A DNA stretch of 64,000 nucleotides from contig MU839189.1 of NCBI GenBank assembly GCA_030685235.1, positions 89,016-153,015 on the forward strand. Reading direction: 5' to 3'. Origin of the DNA: Copromyces sp. CBS 386.78. Taxonomy: Eukaryota; Ascomycota; Sordariomycetes; Sordariales; Sordariaceae. Both the position numbers and the translations under genes were made by a program. A model generated the notes under the pieces. That model ran no database searches, was not told where the DNA came from, and saw only the letters and a list, made by a program, of their open reading frames with translations. Of this stretch, positions 57,941 to 64,000 are shown piece after piece. Within the stretch, counting starts at the first letter, position 1; each line of letters starts with the position of its first letter.

Positions 57941-59466
57941 TTAAAGCTCATCCCTAACCGCCACGGGTTCTTCCCACATCCGCTTCTTGGGATTCCTTTG
58001 TACCAGATCTTCCTCATCCTCCTCTTCTCCCTTCTCTCCCTGCTCCCCGGTAAAGATATGTTCCTGCCCAATCCAACCTTGCTCCAGCTCAGGATCTTCA
58101 ACCACAACCTGGTGGACATCATCATCCTTCTCATTCTCCAAAGGCGGCAAATTCTCCTCAATGATCCTCCCAACCTTTTCTACCATCGATTCCGGCTCGT
58201 CCACATCATTGTCATTATCCCTCTTCGTCCCTTTCCCAACTTCGACCTGAACCGTAGGAACAGCCCCCTCCTCCGCCATCCCCACCACACTCCTTCCTGT
58301 TCCCTTTCCATCATTCCCACCCAACACCTCCATGCTCGCCCCTCCTGTACTTTCCGCATCATGATGCGTCGACACAGAGTACGCAACCCGTCCCCCCTTC
58401 CAAAGCATCTTCAGCGGTAACCACAAAACCCACCAAAGCGGTCCATACAACCACCTCCTAAAGACCAACCACCCCAGCGTGCACAGCAGCATGTACAGAC
58501 TCGTCCGCAAATACCAGGTATCGCTCTTCTGGCTCTGCAGTAAGGTAGAAACCAGGTCCCGCGAGCGAGTCAGAAGGGAATCGATACCCTCGTAACTGCG
58601 CTGTAATTCCTTTAGAGCAGCGGTGCTTTCGGCAAGGGTTTGCGAGGCGAAGGCGGATTTGGCTACTTCTGAGGCGATCAGGGCGTGTGTGCGGCGGAGG
58701 GCGTCGGTGACGGTCGAGGAGGCGGAGACGACTTCGGAGTCGTGCGAGGGGGCTGCATTCGTTTGGTGGTTCTTTCGGCGACGGTTGCCGAAGAGGGCTT
58801 GGCGGGGGTCGAGAGGGGGAGCATCTGAGGAAGCGGCGGCGGGGGTTGGGAGAGGAGGTGGGGTGGTTGAGGTTGGTACGGGAGCAGGTGTCGAGGCGCC
58901 GGATCCGCGGTCTGATGCGGCCAGGTTGGCGGCGACGGCGGCGTAAGAGGCTAGGAGGAGCTGGCGCTCGAGGCGCTGAGCGGTTTCGAGGTTGCGGCGC
59001 GCGGCGAGTTGGGCTTTGCGGAAGGAGGTTCGGCAGCTATTTGGAAATCAATTTTGTTAGGAACTTTGTACATCATCGTCACCATTATCTGGTATCTCGG
59101 AACAGAAAAAGCCTACCCCCTAAGCTCAACAGCCAAGCGCTGCGCGCCCTCCTTTAGCCTCGTCTTCTTGTGTTCTGCCTCACTCCCTGGACGGCCAGAT
59201 CGCAAGTCGGTGATCTCCTCCTGTAGCAACTCCAAATCCTCCTCCTCCTCGCGCAAGACCTGGCTGATTTCGGCGCTCAAATCCGCGGCCTCATTGTTGG
59301 TGTTGCCATCGGCGGCAGCGTTGGCGAGACTGCTGATGCTGTTGCTGAGAGGAACGGAGCCGGGCTCGAATTTGAGGGTGGCGAGACGCTCGATGAGCTC
59401 CTTAAGCTGGCCGGTCGTCTCCTGGAGGGCCGTGAGCCGCTCTTGGAGCGATTCGAACGACGACAT
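57941..59466 (-). CDS. sec20: SNARE protein Sec20 with C-terminal RDEL
   Basis: Two minus-strand exons, 59117-59466 and 57941-59036, with an 80-nt intron (GTAGGC...CTAAC...AAATAG), encode 481 residues. Residues 1-150 are helical ('LQERLTALQETTGQLKEL', 'EISQVLREEEEDLELLQEE'). The Sec20 domain about 215-320 includes 'DALRRTHALIASEVAKSAF', 'ALKELQRSYEGIDSLL' and 'LLQSQKSDTWYL', followed by a hydrophobic segment (about 297-325, 'YMLLCTLGWLVF'). A long acidic luminal tail ends in RDEL, matching the ER-retrieval tetrapeptide (HDEL in yeast Sec20). Sec20 is part of the ER t-SNARE complex (with Ufe1, Use1, Sec22) that receives retrograde COPI vesicles. The family in yeast is about 380 residues; the extra length is a Pro/Ala-rich linker and the luminal tail. 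Confidence 0.88.
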
Positions 59467-60304
59467 TAATGATTATTGTATAAGGCGTCGATATTGTATC
59501 TTGTAGGGTGTCGACGTGTAGGTGTTGAGAAAAGGTGGATGTAACAGTATAGGATCGCGGTTGGTTGTTTGATGATAGTCTAGTGAAACTTGGCCTGAAA
59601 GGAGAGCACTGTATAGCCATGTTCAATTGGAGTTTCTCGGGCGCTGTTGCAACGTCATTCGGAAGGAGATCTTCGAAACGGATCGCATGCGGGATGCGGA
59701 AACGGAGAGTTAGCAGACTCAAACGGGGACTTCGTGATTGAAGAACACTGCTATTGCGCTCAGGGGAAGATGAAGAGAGGCTCATATATACAGATCATAT
59801 ACACATACAAACAAGGTGGAGGATAATTCTTTTCAGTTTCTAACGATGTATAATGCCATCTAAGTGAACCGAATGTGAAGATGAAATAAACCTTCAATCC
59901 GTTTAATCCCAACTCTTATAAACCAATCACAGCCTCACGCTCACACGTTGCGCGCACCGTCCCGCAGTTTCCGTTTTTCAAGTACCACTCCTCCCGACCC
60001 CCGGCGCAATCGGTACGTACCTCCAGTAATTTTTAATCGCATCCCCCACACTGCCGGCCGGCGCCAGCCAGGCACGAAGACCGAACCGAAGTCCAAATCG
60101 CGACACAAGCTCCCCCGTCCGACCCTCCACAAGAGCCCCGTCTCCCACCTCCCGTCTCCCACCTCCCGTCTCCCGCGTCTCCGTCTCCGTCTCCGTCTCC
60201 GTCCGGTGTTGCAGTCCCGTCGCAAGTCGCCAGTCGTAGTCAGGCTTCTTCTTTTTCCCGAACCCAACCTCAACACCACCCGAGACCTGAGAAACTCGCC
60301 CAAC
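59467..60304. promoter_or_regulatory. Shared divergent promoter region of sec20 and mrpl44
   Basis: 838 bp between the divergent starts. The right half, just before mrpl44, is strongly C/T-rich and contains 14-bp (CCCGTCTCCCACCT) and hexanucleotide (CCGTCT) tandem repeats. No specific factor site assigned. Confidence 0.5.
60137..60204 (+). repeat. Minisatellite CCCGTCTCCCACCT and (CCGTCT)n in the mrpl44 leader
   Basis: Two copies of the 14-bp unit and a variant third are followed by about four CCGTCT units, 100-170 bp before the mrpl44 start codon. Pyrimidine-rich leaders are common for fungal ribosomal protein genes; the tandem structure is likely length-variable. Confidence 0.75.
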
Positions 60305-60740
60305 ATGCTCACTCGCTTCATCACCGACGTATCAACGCGCTTCAACCCTTTCTCGCCCAAGGCCAAGGCGGCCCGCCTCTTCCTCTCCTTCCTGCCTCCC
60401 AACGCCCGCACCAATGGCATGAACATCACCACCCAGCTTCTGCCGCGGAATTCTACCGAGACTCCTCTGCTCTATGTCAAGTTCAGTACGTTGTCTATTG
60501 TCTCTGTCACACCCACCTACCCACCCTCGCAGTCAAAGATGCAGTCGCGATTGTGTCCCTGTTGCGCTTCCGCGGTGCAGCAGTCAAGCCATTCAGGGCT
60601 AACGTAGTAAATCCCAAAAAACAGAGGACGGCAAGGAAATGAACATCGACGTTGAGAACATGGGCATCAAGAGCATTGTCGAGGAAGTCGACCGCCACTC
60701 TCGTATCCTCCAGAAGCAGTCCGACCTGAACGACGGTTAA
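60305..60740 (+). CDS. mrpl44: Mitochondrial large-subunit ribosomal protein MRPL44 (mL53)
   Basis: Exon 1 is 60305-60485 and exon 2 is 60625-60740; the 139-nt intron starts GTACGT and ends AAACAG with a CTAAC branch point about 25 nt before. The product has 98 residues, the same as yeast Mrpl44. It reads MLTRFITDVSTRFNPFSPKA, 'ARLFLSFLPPNARTNGMNIT', then 'FKDGKEMNIDVENMGIKSI' across the splice and ends 'RILQKQSDLNDG'. mL53 is a thioredoxin-fold-like protein of the mitochondrial 54S subunit. The basic, acid-poor N-terminus fits mitochondrial import. The start codon (AACATG, A at -3) follows the pyrimidine-rich leader. Confidence 0.92.
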
Positions 60741-61628
60741 ACGACTTTTCTTCTTCTCTTCGAGACCCCAGCATTTTTCGAGACGGCTTGTCGTGTTGAT
60801 GCGCCACCTGAACTTTGCGGGTAGAAACGAAGGTGATTTGTGTCAGAAAAGGGGAAAAGCGACAGGGAGGCTGAAAGAGGGTTCCTCTTGTCTTGATACC
60901 CAGAGTGCTTGGCTTTGGTTTCGTGGTATGTACCCAGACGACGGTTAACCGGAGGGAAAAGGGGAAATCCTGGATACCTGGAGGCGCCTTCAAGTACCTG
61001 AGAAACGACCAGTGAGCCTCGAGCCGGATTCCTGACGACCTCTCTGAGAGATCTGTAAGATCGCCTTACCAGCCAAAAACAACAAAAGATATAAACCTGT
61101 ATTTGTATTTGGGAAGAGGTTGTAAGTGTACACAAAAAGCATTGGGAGGCGTTCAGGGGCCGGCGATTTTCAGTCGGCAAGGCAGTTTGGTTACCTGTTG
61201 TTATAGACACGCGTAGATAGCACCTCTGCCATGGATTTATTCACATACGTCATGGTATGCCCTCGCCGACACAGTAACCGTAAAACCTGCCCGTTGCCGA
61301 GGACCAGGTTTCCCAATCCGATGGTGTATTCACCAACGGCCATTGTATACAAGCGGCGAAGCCGACAGGACGAAAATGCCGAGTATCTCCTCATGTTCCT
61401 ACCCAATGGCATGGACTACAGCCTCAAGAGTGAGAGAAGACCAAGTTTTGACCGCACAAACCTTTTAACCACCAAGTTCCAAGGCAAATTTTACCAACTT
61501 GTCCAAATCTACGCGAAACAGCCATACGAGAGGAACAGTCCACCCATGGGGAACAGTTCATGAATTGACGAGGACAACTAGGTGCCAAAAAAAAGTATGT
61601 CTTTATTCTATCTCAACAAATGAGTTCT
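60741..61628. other. Convergent intergenic region
   Basis: About 890 bp between the stops of mrpl44 (+) and the pyrophosphatase (-). A 110-codon open frame at 61231-61563 has no recognised feature and would lie antisense to the pyrophosphatase 3' UTR. No other feature seen. Confidence 0.5.
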
Positions 61629-63089
61629 CTAAGCGGAAGCACCGCTGATGAAGAACCACTTGTCAATGGAGCTATCGATGGGAGCAGGGGTGAGCTCCTC
61701 GTTGGCGGGGAGAGGAGGAAGCTGGTCAGGGGCAACACGGCTGCTGGAGTGCTGGACATTGACGTTGGTGGTAGAGATACCGCCGGGGGCAGTCTTGCCG
61801 GTGATGAGACGCTCCCAGGCCTCGTTGCACTCACGGACGACGTCCATGGCGTACCTATTGTCATATTGTTAGCCAATGTTGCAGTGGCGGTGACAAAAAC
61901 CGGCCAAAACTCACTTCTTGTTCTTGCACTCGCCGGTGAAAGCGAACTGGTTCTCGGGCTTGCCGTCAGGGATCTTGTAGATGCGGAACCACTCGTTGGT
62001 GGCACGGATCAGGCCGGGGAGGTGACGCTCAACATCCTCAATGTCGTTGAGCTTGGGGGCAAGAGGGTCGTTGACGTCGATGACAATGACCTTCCAGTCG
62101 GTCTCCTCCTCATCGAGAAGGGCCATGACACCGAGGACCTTGACCTGCTTGACCTGGCCGGTGTAGCCGACGAGCTCACCGATCTCGCAGACGTCGAGCG
62201 GGTCGTTGTCACCCTTGGCCTTGGTCTCGGGGTGGATGGAGTTGGGGTCCTCCCAGGTCTGGGGGAAGGCACCGTAGTTCCAGAGGTAGCCCTTGTGGGG
62301 GAAGCAGTTGCGGACGAAGCGGAGCTTGCCCTTCTTGGTGTCCTGCTTGATGGGGTTCAGGAGCTCCTCCTTGGAGATCTATGGGAGAGTTGTTAGTGTG
62401 TGTCTTTTTGTCAAAAAAGGGGGTGAGGTAAATACCCCGCGATCTGCCTCGTATGACAAACGAAGCTACATGCGCGGGATGCCTTCTCGGCCAAAGCTTA
62501 CCTCCTGCTTGGCGTTGGTCCAGCGGGGGATCTCAACGACCATGTTGAGGATGGTCTGCTCGGCGTTGGCGTAGAGCGGGATATCGTGGAAGGGCGAGAC
62601 GGGGAGGCCATCCTTCTCGATGTAGACGCGGTGCTCCAAGGTGTAGGGAGCGCCGACCTTGCGGATGGTGTAGTTGGAAGCCATGGTGGTGACGGAGCTC
62701 GACGAGAGGTGCCGGGCAATCTGTTGTGTTCTGGCGGAGGAAATGGCGGTGGTGATGTTTGGTCTCGTCAGGGTGGACAGCGGTTTTGTATTCGGAGATT
62801 GGGCAGCTCCCCCCGATCCATTGCCAGATGGAGGGGGAGGGGTCCCAGCTCTACCGACCGGGCACTGGGTGTGGGTGGAATTGGACTGGGGCCCGCTGAG
62901 TGACGCCAGCGTGCGGGCCTGCAATTGGCCGGGACGCCCGGATTGGGGCGGCATGTTGAGTTTGAAGATGTGTGGCTGCGAGTGCGACGACGGGCGCGGG
63001 TGCGGGAGCGGAAGCGTGCTGTGCTGTCTGGTGCTGGACCGCGTCTTTGGCAGCAACGTCCGCAACCTGACAAGGCTCTGAGACTGCAT
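61629..63089 (-). CDS. ipp1: Inorganic pyrophosphatase with long optional N-terminal extension
   Basis: Minus-strand exons 62502-63089, 61915-62378 and 61629-61854; introns of 123 and 60 nt. From the ATG at 62684 the protein has 290 residues, close to yeast Ipp1 (287), and starts [20 protein letters not shown]. The family signature with catalytic Asp residues is '[13 protein letters not shown]', and '[10 protein letters not shown]', '[17 protein letters not shown]' and '[20 protein letters not shown]' are also characteristic. It hydrolyses pyrophosphate, driving biosynthetic reactions in the cytosol. An in-frame ATG at 63089 would add 135 residues starting [20 protein letters not shown], an Arg/Ser-rich, acid-free mitochondrial-type presequence. 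The upstream ATG has T at -3 whereas the inner one is ACCATGG, so leaky scanning could give mitochondrial and cytosolic forms. Feature limits use the upstream ATG. Confidence 0.92.
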
Positions 63090-63564
63090 TTAACTGCTAG
63101 CGTGGAGATAGAGTCACGGCAGTGAGATGGTTTTAAGAAATTGGAACCTAAAAGCGTCGGGAGGGGTGCTGTAAGTAGGTAGGTATTCGCGGATAGAAAG
63201 TCTTGTCGCTCAATCGGGTTCCCTTTGGCCGCGGCTTCTTTTTCAACCTAGGTAACTCGAGGCTCAACAACCCCTCGTGAATCATGGAATGCCTCCAGGG
63301 CCCTCAATTGGGGTCTGGCCTGGCTGGACGAGGTTCGGGCTGAGCAAGCTGGGGCCACTTCCTAACGTTTCCGAAGAGCGGAGCTTGGCTCCAGCAGTGT
63401 GCTGTACCCTCACCGCTGTCACTGGCACCCCCCGGACGCTTCGTTGCAGTTGGAAATTCATGCAGACAAATGGAATGAAGCGATGTGCTGTCACCAACTG
63501 AACTGAACCTCAAACAAGCTGATGATCGAGTCTCGTTGGTTGTGAAGAGACATGGACAGCTTTA
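63090..63564. promoter_or_regulatory. Promoter region of the pyrophosphatase gene
   Basis: About 475 bp between the pyrophosphatase upstream ATG and the start of the transposon at 63565. Small open frames only; no specific site assigned. Confidence 0.45.
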
Positions 63565-64000
63565 GGGCGTATTCGGTACCCCGTTTTTGGGACTTAGAAA
63601 TCTTCCAAGTCAAAATTTCCAAGTCCTATTCAATAGCACCTATAAAATTTCTAGGGCGAAAATACACGAAAATCTGGTCTTAAAAATTTAGAGCCCCACA
63701 ATAACCATCTAACCAATCAAATTAACATATTCTTTCGGAAATTCCGAAACCCAATCTCCAAACCTCTAAACTTCTAGAAATAGGCTCGGAAATATATTTC
63801 TTAACCTTTTTTAACCTTTTTAATCCCTAAAATCCAAATTTCGAAACCACGTAACTTCCTTATCGTTACCATATATTTTTTTATTTTTCTCGTTACTATA
63901 ATTAAGAGAATGTCTTTTCGCACCGTAATGAATGTCTTCCGGCACCGTAGCCCCACCCACTTACACCCTTCCCGCGCGCTAATGCACGCCAAAATTTTTG
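63565..64000. mobile_element. Left part of a DNA transposon, cut by the window end
   Basis: After TTTA at 63561-63564 the sequence starts GGGCGTATTCGGTACCCCG, resembling the ends of the MITE at 44797-45187 (GGGCGTGTTTGGT). Composition drops to AT-rich from about 63,630. No coding frame is visible. Its last 96 bases are the inverted copy of the block at 1723-1815. The other end is outside the window, so size and target duplication cannot be verified. Confidence 0.65.
63905..64000 (-). repeat. Inverted copy of the 1723-1815 repeat block
   Basis: Read on the minus strand it contains ACGGTGCCGGAAGACATTC and ACGGTGCGAAAAGACATTC, i.e. the same two tandem 22-bp units as at 1773-1806, plus the GGGTGGGG and CAAAATTTT-like words. 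It differs by a few substitutions and short indels, and is less changed by CpA-to-TpA mutation. Confidence 0.8.

Noticed and set aside
1..64000. CRISPR arrays, bacterial operons or prophage
   Set aside because: Introns, RIP signature and eukaryotic gene content show nuclear fungal DNA; no regularly spaced identical repeats of CRISPR type were seen.

Overview
The window looks like a filamentous ascomycete nuclear genome, most likely Neurospora or a close Sordariales relative. Evidence: genes of normal base composition with short GT-AG introns (mostly 53-213 nt) carrying CTAAC/CTGAC-like branch points; clear orthologues of fungal housekeeping genes; and a left end of very AT-rich DNA whose CpA/TpG dinucleotides are largely turned into TpA while CpG survives, the signature of repeat-induced point mutation (RIP). 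The exact species is inference.

Layout. 1 to about 10,950 is RIP-mutated repeat DNA. Within it a Ty3/gypsy chromovirus relic (about 1,816-6,690) can be followed from protease through reverse transcriptase and integrase to a chromodomain; its integrase is split by a 425-bp MITE with perfect 47-bp terminal inverted repeats and an 8-bp target duplication. 10,951-16,281 holds no supported gene. From 16,282 the window is a gene region: a long disordered protein of unknown function; a possible Pol III structured RNA (about 20,750-21,230); Rad1 of the 9-1-1 checkpoint clamp; a tiny three-exon OST5 (oligosaccharyltransferase) divergent from the GCN5 acetyltransferase; an AT-hook reading frame directly behind and in frame with GCN5; a GH37 trehalase; L-threonine aldolase; a Zn2Cys6 transcription factor; a tandem pair of small paralogous proteins of unknown function (40,960-42,912); a second MITE (44,797-45,187); a giant two-exon, roughly 3,131-residue repeat protein (47,511-56,970); the Golgi-ER SNARE Sec20; mitochondrial ribosomal protein MRPL44 (mL53); and inorganic pyrophosphatase. 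The last 436 bases enter another transposon, whose sequence recurs inverted near position 1,723.

The genes do not form one pathway. The most notable features are (1) GCN5 followed, after a single TAG and with no other stop, by 470 in-frame codons encoding an AT-hook protein; (2) the giant protein with nine copies of an RDPTMPQF-type motif plus duplicated coiled-coil modules; (3) a possible Pol III RNA gene with TATA, A-box, B-box, stable hairpins and a T-run; and (4) two metabolic enzymes (pyrophosphatase and threonine aldolase) with mitochondrial-type N-terminal extensions followed by a second in-frame ATG. All gene structures were deduced by reading both strands by eye; splice sites are predictions without transcript support.
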